In this document: positions 1 through 7,003 of the stretch, one piece after another | How the letters are laid out: the number at the start of each line of letters is the position of its first letter | How positions within the stretch are numbered: position 1 is the stretch's first letter | DNA from: Microvirga sp. KLBC 81 | Lineage (GTDB): Bacteria > Pseudomonadota > Alphaproteobacteria > Rhizobiales > Beijerinckiaceae | Assembly: GCF_003075415.1 (NCBI RefSeq) | Contig: NZ_QDAH01000008.1 | Location: 1 to 64,000, forward strand | DNA: 64,000 nt | Direction of reading: 5' to 3' | The notes under the pieces: model-generated | Database searches by the model: none | What the model saw: the letters and a program-made list of their open reading frames with translations, nothing else | Told to the model about the DNA's origin: nothing | Position numbers and translations under genes: made by a program

Positions 1-74
1 TCCATCTGGCCTTCACCACGCTTGGATGTGCTCTCATTTGCTTCAACCAATGCAAACGGTTTTGTTAGGCGCTC

Positions 75-746
75 TTAATCCGCCCCGGCCGGGGAGGGGC
101 GCTGGGTCACGCCGATCTTGGAGGCTGCGATGACGGCCTGGGTGCGGCTGTCGACGCCGAGCTTGTCGAGAATCGCGGAGACATGGGCCTTCACCGTGGC
201 CTCGGAGACGCCGAGCTCGTAGGCGATCTGCTTGTTGAGCAGGCCTTCCGAGAGCATGGTCAGCACGCGGACCTGCTGGGGCGTGAGGGTGCCGAGACGC
301 CGGACCAGATCGGCGGTCTCCACGTCCTCGGCGGCGGAGAGGTCCACATCCGGCGGGGTCCAGGTATCGCCGGCGAGCACCGCCTGGATCGCACCGCCGA
401 TATTGTCGATGTCGATCGATTTCGGAATGAAGCCCGAGGCGCCGAAATCCATGGCCCGACGGATCACGTTGGGCTCCTCCGTGGCGGAGACGATCACGAC
501 CGGAAGCTCGGGATATTGCGCCCTCAAGGACATGAGCCCCGAGAAGCCCTGAACGCCCGGCATCGTCAGATCGAGGAGGATCAGGTCGACGTCTCGCTCC
601 TGAGCGAGCGCGGCATTGAGGTCGTCCATGCCGCTGGCCTCGATGACCCGGGCCTGGGGCATGATGGACGCGACGGCCTGTCTCAGCGCGCCGCGAAACA
701 GGGGGTGGTCATCGGCGATGATGATCGTGGTGTTTTGACCCTGCAC
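75..746 (-). CDS. LuxR/NarL-family two-component response regulator
   Basis: A 223-residue cytoplasmic transcription regulator. The N-terminal receiver (about residues 7-125) has the acidic pair ADDH near residue 12, the phospho-acceptor Asp at residue 59 in LLDLTMPG, and the Lys of FIPKS. The C-terminal LuxR-type helix-turn-helix (about 154-212) contains LTPQQVRVL, NKQIAYELGVSEATVKAH and KLGV. It starts with GTG preceded by a GAGAAGG ribosome-binding site. Its kinase is not adjacent. The symporter/histidine kinase at 24.6-28.2 kb belongs to a class often paired with NarL-type regulators, but pairing the two here is only a guess. The regulon is unknown. Confidence 0.9.
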   Translation of the reverse strand: MQGQNTTIIIADDHPLFRGALRQAVASIMPQARVIEASGMDDLNAALAQERDVDLILLDLTMPGVQGFSGLMSLRAQYPELPVVIVSATEEPNVIRRAMDFGASGFIPKSIDIDNIGGAIQAVLAGDTWTPPDVDLSAAEDVETADLVRRLGTLTPQQVRVLTMLSEGLLNKQIAYELGVSEATVKAHVSAILDKLGVDSRTQAVIAASKIGVTQRPSPAGAD

Positions 747-871
747 TGCTGCCTTCTCCCACGAGAGCTTTTGTGAGCCTTAGCCGCATCTCTCATGAAA
801 TAGCAAGGCGGCAATCAAGACCACGGCCATTCTACCGAGAAAGACAGGCGAATAATATACGGGCATGTGGG

Positions 872-1324
872 TTATGCCCCGATCAGGTGGAGGACGATAT
901 CCCTCCGATGTGGCCTGTCCCGATGCTCGGCCAGATACAGCCCCTGCCAGGCGCCGAGGGTCATCTGCCCCTCCATGACGGGAATGCTGACCGACACGCC
1001 CGAGATGACGGTGCGGATATGGGCCGGCATGTCGTCCGGACCTTCCGTTGAGTGAATGTAGCCTGCGTCCCGAGGCGCCATCCGGTCGAAGGCGGTCATC
1101 AGGTCGAGGCGCACATCCGGGTCGGCATTCTCCTGGATCAGCAGAGAGGCCGAGGTGTGGCGGCAGAAGACCGTCAGCAAGCCATGCAGAATACCGGTGC
1201 CGAACACCCAGCGGGAGACGGCCTCGGTGATCTCCACGAGCCCCTGACCGTCGGTATCGACCTGGAGCCGCCCATTGACCTGCTGGGTCACGCTGCCCTC
1301 GGAGAGGGTTTCCACATTCAGCAT
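872..1324 (-). CDS. YjbQ/UPF0047 family protein
   Basis: A 150-residue single-domain protein with the family's conserved motifs: CRHTSASLLIQENAD in the middle and the EGPDDMPAHIRT segment that carries the metal-binding His. Members are small trimeric proteins; some substitute weakly for thiamine-phosphate synthase, but the physiological role is not settled. The start codon lies 2 bp after the ligase stop, so it is probably the last gene of the exonuclease-ligase-YjbQ transcription unit. Confidence 0.9.
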   Translation of the reverse strand: MLNVETLSEGSVTQQVNGRLQVDTDGQGLVEITEAVSRWVFGTGILHGLLTVFCRHTSASLLIQENADPDVRLDLMTAFDRMAPRDAGYIHSTEGPDDMPAHIRTVISGVSVSIPVMEGQMTLGAWQGLYLAEHRDRPHRRDIVLHLIGA

Positions 1325-1326
1325 CG

Positions 1327-3168
1327 TCAGGCCTCCTGATCCTTCAACGGGTGGATCTCCTTTTCACCCCGCTCCAAAATCTTTTCCAGGGTCTCGATCC
1401 GGTCGGCTTCCGCCGCAGGCTTGTCCCACCGGATGCGGTTGATGCGGGGAAAGCGCATGGCGACGCCGGATTTATGACGGCTCGAGCGTTGCAGGCCCTC
1501 GAATGCCACCTCCAGCACGAGCCCGCGATCCTTGCCGTATTCCACTTCCCGCACGGGGCCGAAACGGTTGACCGTGTGATTGCGGACATAGCGATCGAGC
1601 TTCATCAACTCCTCGTCCGTGAAGCCGTGATAGGCCTTGCCGACAGGCACCAGCTCCTCGCCGTTGGGCCCGTCGCGCCAGACGCCGAAGGTGTAGTCGG
1701 AATAGAACGATGAGCGCTTTCCGTGCCCGCGCTGGCCATACATCATCACCGCATCGACGAGATAAGGATCGCGCTTCCACTTGTACCAATAGCCCTTGGG
1801 GCGACCGGGAAGATACGGGCTGTTCGCCCGCTTGATCATGCAGCCTTCGATGGCATCCGCATCAAGTCCTGCGCCGACGGAAGCAGGGTTGGCCCGTGCA
1901 GCGGCAAGGTCTTCCCAGGTCTCGAACGGCACCATGGGCGAGAGATCGATTCGTGGATCATCGATGCGCGCCACGAGCGCTTCGAGACGCTTGCGCCGTT
2001 CGATGAAGGGAAGATCACGCAGATCCTCGTCGCCTTCGGTGAGAATGTCATAGACGCGCAAGTGCGCCGGAAATTCCGCGATGAGCTTCGGCGTCACGGC
2101 TTTCCGGTTGAGGCGCTGCTGCAGGACGTTGAAGCTCTGCACACGGCCTTCGCGCACGATCAGCAATTCGCCGTCGATGGCGCCCTCAAAAGTGAGTGCT
2201 TCCAAAAGATCAGGAAACGCGCGGGATACATCCTCGCCCGTGCGCGAATAGATGCGCCGCACCGGACGTCCATGACTGTCATGGCCAGAGACGGCCTGCA
2301 GGCGAATGCCGTCCCATTTCCATTCGGCGAGGAAGTCTGACGCTTCGAGCTTCTCGAAATCCTCTTCCTCCAGCGGATGCGAGAGCATCGGCGGGCGAAA
2401 CGGCGCGGGATTGCCGGTTTCAGGTTTCGGACCACGCCCTTCGACCCAGGCAAAGAGATCTTCATAAGGCGCCTCCAGCCCGTGCCAGATCAGCTCCACT
2501 TCATCGGGCTCGATGCCGCCGAGCTGCGCCACCGCCGTTTTCGCCAGCCTTGCCGAGACACCCACGCGCAGCTCGCGCGTGATGAGCTTGAGCAAAGCCC
2601 AGCGCCCTGTCTCGTCGAGCGCATCGAGCCAGCCTGCGACCTTCGCAGGCAGGTCGCTCTTGCTCGTGGTGGCGAGGGTCTCCACCACTTCCGTCAGCGT
2701 GGGCACATCCGGCGGATTGTTGTGGCCGATTGCATGCACGGCTTCCTCCCTCCCCCTTGAGGGGAGGGCTGGGGTGGGGGTGGGAGTGCCACGCTGGTCC
2801 AGTCCTGCGCTCACACCCCCCTCTCCGTCTCTACCCCACAAGGGGGGAGAGGGTCGGTTGGCGCCGTCGGATATCCTAGCCGCCTCATCATGCCCCGGCG
2901 AAGGCCAGATCAGCGCCACCGTCTCGGCGAGGTCACCCACATAATCGTGCGACATGCGGAACAGGATCGGATCGACGCGCTCCTCAGCGAGCCCTCGGAT
3001 CAGGCCGGGTTTGGCCTCCTTGAACATCAGCGCATTGGTCATGGCGGCGAGCGCATAGCCGCGCTCGGGATCGGGCGTATGGCGGAAGTAATCCATGATG
3101 AGCCGCAGCTTCGCATTGCGGCGCGGTTCGTATGCCAAGCGGTCGAGGAGAGCGGCGAAGCGGTTCAT
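1327..3168 (-). CDS. ATP-dependent DNA ligase of the ligase-associated DNA damage response set
   Basis: About 613 residues. The enzyme seals nicked DNA through a covalent Lys-AMP intermediate. The adenylation motif EWKWDGIR is near residue 284, followed by GELLI (motif III) and YKWKRDPY (motif V), then an OB-fold domain. The N-terminal ~200 residues are the extra domain seen in this ligase family. The ATG at 3168 overlaps the exonuclease stop (ATGA), so I prefer it to a longer in-frame reading that begins with low-complexity Arg/Gly/Ala residues. Oddity: residues ~99-141 are Pro/Gly/Arg-rich and derive from an intergenic-type palindromic repeat read in frame, between the N-terminal domain and the catalytic core. 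Confidence 0.92.
   Translation of the reverse strand: MNRFAALLDRLAYEPRRNAKLRLIMDYFRHTPDPERGYALAAMTNALMFKEAKPGLIRGLAEERVDPILFRMSHDYVGDLAETVALIWPSPGHDEAARISDGANRPSPPLWGRDGEGGVSAGLDQRGTPTPTPALPSRGREEAVHAIGHNNPPDVPTLTEVVETLATTSKSDLPAKVAGWLDALDETGRWALLKLITRELRVGVSARLAKTAVAQLGGIEPDEVELIWHGLEAPYEDLFAWVEGRGPKPETGNPAPFRPPMLSHPLEEEDFEKLEASDFLAEWKWDGIRLQAVSGHDSHGRPVRRIYSRTGEDVSRAFPDLLEALTFEGAIDGELLIVREGRVQSFNVLQQRLNRKAVTPKLIAEFPAHLRVYDILTEGDEDLRDLPFIERRKRLEALVARIDDPRIDLSPMVPFETWEDLAAARANPASVGAGLDADAIEGCMIKRANSPYLPGRPKGYWYKWKRDPYLVDAVMMYGQRGHGKRSSFYSDYTFGVWRDGPNGEELVPVGKAYHGFTDEELMKLDRYVRNHTVNRFGPVREVEYGKDRGLVLEVAFEGLQRSSRHKSGVAMRFPRINRIRWDKPAAEADRIETLEKILERGEKEIHPLKDQEA
2744..2858. repeat. Palindromic repeat element inserted in frame in the ligase gene
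   Basis: The arms are C-rich then G-rich: CCTCCCTCCCCCTTGAGGGG at one end and CCCCACAAGGGGGGAGAGGG at the other, with a GGGGTGGGGGTGGGAG tract inside. It is translated as a Gly/Pro/Arg-rich segment containing PSPPLWGRDGEGGV and TPTPALPSRGRE. This has the look of a dispersed alphaproteobacterial intergenic repeat. It keeps the reading frame open. Confidence 0.75.
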
Positions 3169-4208
3169 GCCTCGCCTCCTGCGGGCGCGGCTCCCTCCAC
3201 CTCGCCCTCGTCGCCATAGCCCAGCATGTGCAGGGGCCGCGCGCGAATGCCATGCGTCGTGCACCAATGAACCAGCGCATCCTCCTGGCCATGCGTGACC
3301 CAGACTTCGCCTGCGCCGGTTTCGCGGATCGTGCGGCAGAGGTCATCCCAGTCGGAATGATCGGAGATCACGAGCGGCAGCTCGGCGCCCTTCTGCCGAG
3401 CGCGCGCCCGCACGCGCATCCAGCCGGAGGCGAAGCACGTCACGGGATCGGGAAAGCGGCGGGACCAGAGATCCTGGATGGAGGAGGGCGGGCAGATCAC
3501 GATGGCACCCGCGAGTTTGGACCGCTCGGAAGCGACGACCCTGGGTGTTTCACCCAAAGGTACGCCTTCGGATTTGTAGAGTTCCGTCAGGCGCTCCATG
3601 GCGCCATGCAGATAGATTGGCTGCTCGTAGCCTTCCTCTCGCAGCAGCGCCATGACACGCTGCGCCTTGCCGAGGGCATAGGCCCCGACGATGTGAGTGC
3701 GCTCGGGGAAGAGAGCGACGGAATCGAGGAGCTTGCGTATCTCGGCCCGTGTATCGGGATGGCGGAACACGGGGAGGCCGAAGGTGGCTTCCGTGATGAA
3801 CACATCGCAAGGCACGACTTCATAGGGAAGGCAGGTAGGATCCTCGGCGCGCTTGTAGTCGCCCGAGACGACGACACGGGTGCCGCCCGCTTCGATGGAA
3901 ATTTGGGCCGAGCCCAGCACATGGCCCGCGGGCGTGAAGCGCACGGTCACGTCGCCGAGGCGTAGGCTCTCGCCGAGGGGCGCCTCCTGGGTCGAGCCAG
4001 CAAAATCTTCGCCATAGCGCACGCCCATGATGCGCAGGGTCTCCCGCGTCGCCAGCACGGCCCTGTGGCCGGAGCGGGCATGGTCGGAATGGCCGTGGGT
4101 AATCAGTGCCCGCTTCACCGGCCGGACCGGGTCGATATGGAAGTCACCTAAGGGGCAGTAGAGCCCTTGCGGGGTCTGGGTGAGGATGTCGGTGGAGCGC
4201 AACGCCAT
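3165..4208 (-). CDS. Ligase-associated DNA damage response exonuclease (metallo-beta-lactamase/beta-CASP fold)
   Basis: 347 residues. The metal-binding HGHSDH motif is near residue 40, with VFTPAGHVLGSAQI-type and VVSGDYK motifs downstream and a beta-CASP-like C-terminal half. The family (TIGR04122 type) is encoded with an ATP-dependent ligase, a DEXH helicase and a PdeM phosphoesterase; a DNA end-processing role is inferred from fold and association. Its stop overlaps the ligase start by 4 bp, so the two are translationally coupled. The nearest recognisable upstream promoter is the LexA-type promoter about 510 bp away. Confidence 0.92.
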   Translation of the reverse strand: MALRSTDILTQTPQGLYCPLGDFHIDPVRPVKRALITHGHSDHARSGHRAVLATRETLRIMGVRYGEDFAGSTQEAPLGESLRLGDVTVRFTPAGHVLGSAQISIEAGGTRVVVSGDYKRAEDPTCLPYEVVPCDVFITEATFGLPVFRHPDTRAEIRKLLDSVALFPERTHIVGAYALGKAQRVMALLREEGYEQPIYLHGAMERLTELYKSEGVPLGETPRVVASERSKLAGAIVICPPSSIQDLWSRRFPDPVTCFASGWMRVRARARQKGAELPLVISDHSDWDDLCRTIRETGAGEVWVTHGQEDALVHWCTTHGIRARPLHMLGYGDEGEVEGAAPAGGEA

Positions 4209-4721
4209 GAGAGGAATATAGGGTCGGGCAGGGGGATGTCAGGCTCGGGAGCGGAGCTTTGCCTCTCGCATTCGGGCGTCCGATGAAAAGGGGCAAGCAT
4301 CATCGGCCTCGGGGCTTGAGAGCCTCCAAGGGGCATCCAGCGAGGGAAGCGCGGGACGCGGCTTGAGCTTCGCGCACCTGGGCGGGGGCGCGAAGAGTTC
4401 GGGGCGGGGTCCGCCCGAACGGGAAGCTCCAACCGCCTCCCGCGCACGGCTTTTTTCATCCTGAGCCCCGCGCTCCAGCCCGTCAGGGACGAACCCTCAG
4501 AGGGCCTTACGGCGCCTGTCTGCGCAGCCCCGGGTGCACCGGTGCCGGCGAGGCTTGAGAGGCCGATGGCAGGAGCCTGCCCGAACAGGTCCTCCAGCCC
4601 GCATCCTCTGCTCAGGACCCCGGCATGCGGGGGCAGCGTCTTTCCCTGCAGCGGCCAGAACCGTATCCCGCCTCCTTCGACCGACGCCTCGGGCGCGTCC
4701 CTCGTGAGACAGAACACAGCA

Positions 4722-4765
4722 CCTATAGCCAAGTCTAGGACAATTGTCAAGAACAAAAAGAGAAC
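4722..4765 (-). promoter_or_regulatory. LexA (SOS) box abutting a sigma70 promoter
   Basis: Read on the minus strand: GTTC-TCTTTTT-GTTC (4765-4751) is immediately followed by TTGACA (4750-4745), a 17-bp spacer and TATAGG (4727-4722). The direct repeat GTTC-N7-GTTC is the established alphaproteobacterial LexA site. Spacing and hexamers are near ideal. Transcription would start near 4715 and run toward the exonuclease/ligase pair. Confidence 0.75.
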
Positions 4766-4808
4766 ATTCCTTGGCTGCTCCCGGAGTGGCCTGAAGAGGC
4801 TCCTCCCT

Positions 4809-4898
4809 GTCATCACCGGCCTCGTACCGGTGATCTCGTTTCTGAGAGGCACTGCGCTTCTCATCATCGGGATGGCCGGGACAAGCCCGGCCATGACG
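4809..4898. repeat. Dispersed two-hairpin intergenic repeat (family A)
   Basis: Two hairpins: TCACCGG/CCGGTGA (4813-4833) and ATGGCCGGG-ACAA-GCCCGGCCAT (4872-4894). The same architecture recurs at 21904-22010, 24546-24636 and 28289-28398. Confidence 0.8.
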
Positions 4899-4964
4899 AG
4901 AGAGGCGGCCCCGCTTTCGAATGCCTGAATTGACAGCCCGTCGTCTCTGCCTCATGGCAGAGCC

Positions 4965-5894
4965 ATGCCGTTGACTACTTCCTTCCGATCCTCCGGCGAT
5001 GTCCTCGCCGACCGCCGCTATGAATATGCCAGCGCCGCCTTCGACGAGCGCGAATTCGAGGCTGCCGCCGATCTGGCCCGGCAGGTGCTGGAACTTGCGC
5101 CGCGCTTTGCCCCGGCCCATGCCCTTCTGGGGCGCGCGGCGGCGAAGCTGGGCTTGCAGGACGAGGCTGCGCAAGCCCTGCGCCGGGCGCTGGAACTCGA
5201 ACCGGAGGACGTCCTGGGCGTCCGTCTCGATCTCGCCCGCCTCGGCGCGTTGCCGCCCGATGAGGCGATGACGGACGGCTATGTGCGGGCATTGTTCGAT
5301 GAGTATGCGCCCAAGTTCGACCGGCACCTCACGAAGAGCCTGGCCTATTGCGGGCCGGAGCTGATCGCCGATGCGCTGCGTCGCGCCTGCTCCAGGCAGA
5401 TCAGGGATTGCCGGTTCGGGCTCACCCTCGATCTCGGTTGCGGCACGGGACTGATGGGGCAGGCGCTCGACGGTCTTTGTGAGGCGCTGGCCGGCGTCGA
5501 TCTCTCGCCGCGCATGCTGGAGAAAGCGTCGAAGACGAAGCTCTATCATGAGCTCCACGAAGGAGAGCTTGTCTCCTTCCTGAAGGGACGCGCCGATGCG
5601 CAAGCCGATCTCGTGGTGGCGGCGGATGTGTTCGTCTACATGGCGGCGCTCGACGATGCATTCCGCGAGGCGCATCGCGTGCTGAAGCGCGGAGGCCTCT
5701 TCGCCTTCACGGTCCAGGCGCATCAAGGCGAAGGCTTCGTTCTTGGGGCTGATGCGCGCTATGCCCATAGCGAAAGCTATCTGCGAAGGCTTGCTGAAGA
5801 GAATGGCTTTGCGACACTCATCCTCGATCGGGTCTCGACCCGGGAGGATCGCGGCGTCCCGGTTCCCGGGTTCCTTGTGGTGCTGCAGCGCTGA
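4965..5894 (+). CDS. TPR-containing SAM-dependent methyltransferase
   Basis: 309 residues. Two tetratricopeptide-like repeats occupy about residues 18-90 (FEAAADLARQVLELAP, LGLQDEAAQALRRALELEP). A class I methyltransferase follows, with the SAM-binding motif LDLGCGTGLMG near 155-165 and VDLSPRML. The acceptor is not predictable; TPR-methyltransferase fusions of this type often act on proteins or small molecules of unknown identity. It converges on the SDR gene, with a bidirectional palindrome between them. Confidence 0.88.
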   Translation: MPLTTSFRSSGDVLADRRYEYASAAFDEREFEAAADLARQVLELAPRFAPAHALLGRAAAKLGLQDEAAQALRRALELEPEDVLGVRLDLARLGALPPDEAMTDGYVRALFDEYAPKFDRHLTKSLAYCGPELIADALRRACSRQIRDCRFGLTLDLGCGTGLMGQALDGLCEALAGVDLSPRMLEKASKTKLYHELHEGELVSFLKGRADAQADLVVAADVFVYMAALDDAFREAHRVLKRGGLFAFTVQAHQGEGFVLGADARYAHSESYLRRLAEENGFATLILDRVSTREDRGVPVPGFLVVLQR

Positions 5895-5922
5895 TCTTTT
5901 CAGTGCTTCAAAATTCTCCTGA

Positions 5923-6023
5923 CCTCATCCTGAGGAGGCGCGTCAGCGCCGTCTCGAAGGAGGATCCAGTGTGCTCTGGAATCTCCTTCGAGACGCAGCC
6001 TACGGCTGCTCCTCAGGATGAGG
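5923..6023. repeat. Nested inverted repeat between convergent genes
   Basis: Outer arms CCTCATCCTGAGGAG (5923-5937) and CTCCTCAGGATGAGG (6009-6023); inner arms GTCTCGAAGGAG (5951-5962) and CTCCTTCGAGAC (5983-5994). Typical of alphaproteobacterial dispersed palindromes. Its position suggests it may also end transcription from both sides. Confidence 0.8.
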
Positions 6024-6042
6024 GTGTGCTTGTGAGAGACCC

Positions 6043-6861
6043 TTACTCAGCCGGCGTCGACGGGTGTGGCGCGCTCTCGTAGCAGCCGATCACCGACTGG
6101 TCGAAGTCGATGACCGAGCCGGTCATCATGCCGGATTCGTTGCTGGCCAGGAACGCGACCGCGCGGGCGACTTCCGCCGTTTCGAGCAGACGACCGAAGG
6201 GCTGCTCCTTCGCGGCCCTTTCGAGCCAGCCATCCTGCGCGCCGTGATAGGTGCGCAGGGTCTTGTCCTCACCCGGCGTGTTCATCCAGCCGATGTTGAG
6301 GGCGTTCACGCGGATGCGCCAGGGCATGAGGCTGAAGGCGGCGTTCTTCGTCAATGTCGCCAGTGCTCCCTTGGAGCCGCTATAGGCGGTGATGAAGGGC
6401 TGGCCGCCATGGGCCGACATGGACAGGATATTGACCATGGTGCCTTCGATCTTCTCGCGCCGCATGATCTTGGCCGCATCCTGCATCAGGAAGAACGGCG
6501 CGCGCACGTTCACCGCGAACATGCGGTCGAACAGTTCCGGGCTCGTGTCGAAGATCGTGCCGCGGTCGGTGATGCCGGCCGCGTTCACGAGAACGTCGAC
6601 GCGCCCGAACGCGCTGTCGGCGCGGACCATCACCTGGCGCGTGTCGTCCATATGGGAGAGATCCGCCTTCACGAATTCCGTGCGGCAGCCCTGCGCCGTG
6701 ATCTCCCGCGCCACGGCCTCGCCCCGCTCCGCGTTGCGGCCGCAGATGACGAGGCCCGCAGCGCCGCGCTCGGCGAGCGTACGGGCAATGGTTTCCCCGA
6801 GCCCCTGCGTGCCCCCGGTCACGACGGCGACGGCATTCTCGAACTGCGCTGAATTGGTCAT
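6043..6861 (-). CDS. SDR family NAD(P)-dependent oxidoreductase
   Basis: 272 residues; classical short-chain dehydrogenase. Cofactor motif TGGTQGLG is near the N-terminus, NAAG follows, and the catalytic Tyr-x3-Lys lies in YSGSK. The start was chosen at MTNSAQFENAV because AGGAGGAAACGCCA precedes that ATG; a longer frame exists but lacks such a site. The gene is divergent from the DEXH helicase gene and lies between the two halves of the repair gene set. The substrate is unknown. Confidence 0.88.
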   Translation of the reverse strand: MTNSAQFENAVAVVTGGTQGLGETIARTLAERGAAGLVICGRNAERGEAVAREITAQGCRTEFVKADLSHMDDTRQVMVRADSAFGRVDVLVNAAGITDRGTIFDTSPELFDRMFAVNVRAPFFLMQDAAKIMRREKIEGTMVNILSMSAHGGQPFITAYSGSKGALATLTKNAAFSLMPWRIRVNALNIGWMNTPGEDKTLRTYHGAQDGWLERAAKEQPFGRLLETAEVARAVAFLASNESGMMTGSVIDFDQSVIGCYESAPHPSTPAE

Positions 6862-7003
6862 TGGCGTTTCCTCCTGATCGTTTTCAGTTTTCCTAAGCTG
6901 AAGGTATCTCGCGGAAGATGGCAAGGCGGCAAAGGATTGGCTTCACACCGGAAATTGAGCCTCCCGTAGCGAAACTCTCCCTTCCCGCTTATCTTGTAAG
7001 GGA

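Larger units (their letters stand above)
4209..4964. other. Long intergenic stretch with LexA-controlled promoter and repeats
   Basis: No convincing protein gene on either strand; open frames through it translate repeats or give Pro/Arg/Ser-rich sequence. It holds the LexA-type promoter (minus strand, 4722-4765), a strong hairpin near 4397-4420 (GTTCGGGG / CCCGAAC arms) and a dispersed repeat (4809-4898). A structured RNA or long 5' leader for the exonuclease gene is possible. Confidence 0.5.

Noticed and set aside
2744-2858. CRISPR-like repeats
   Set aside because: The element is a single palindrome with no regularly spaced identical repeats. No CRISPR array or cas gene was seen in the window.
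4148-4894. Long minus-strand frame upstream of the exonuclease
   Set aside because: Its N-terminus is the translation of a dispersed repeat and its C-terminus overlaps the exonuclease gene out of frame; the composition is Pro/Arg/Ser-rich without any recognisable domain.
4497-5768. 423-codon minus-strand frame
   Set aside because: It is antisense to the methyltransferase gene, which has clear TPR and SAM motifs; the antisense product has no recognisable domain.
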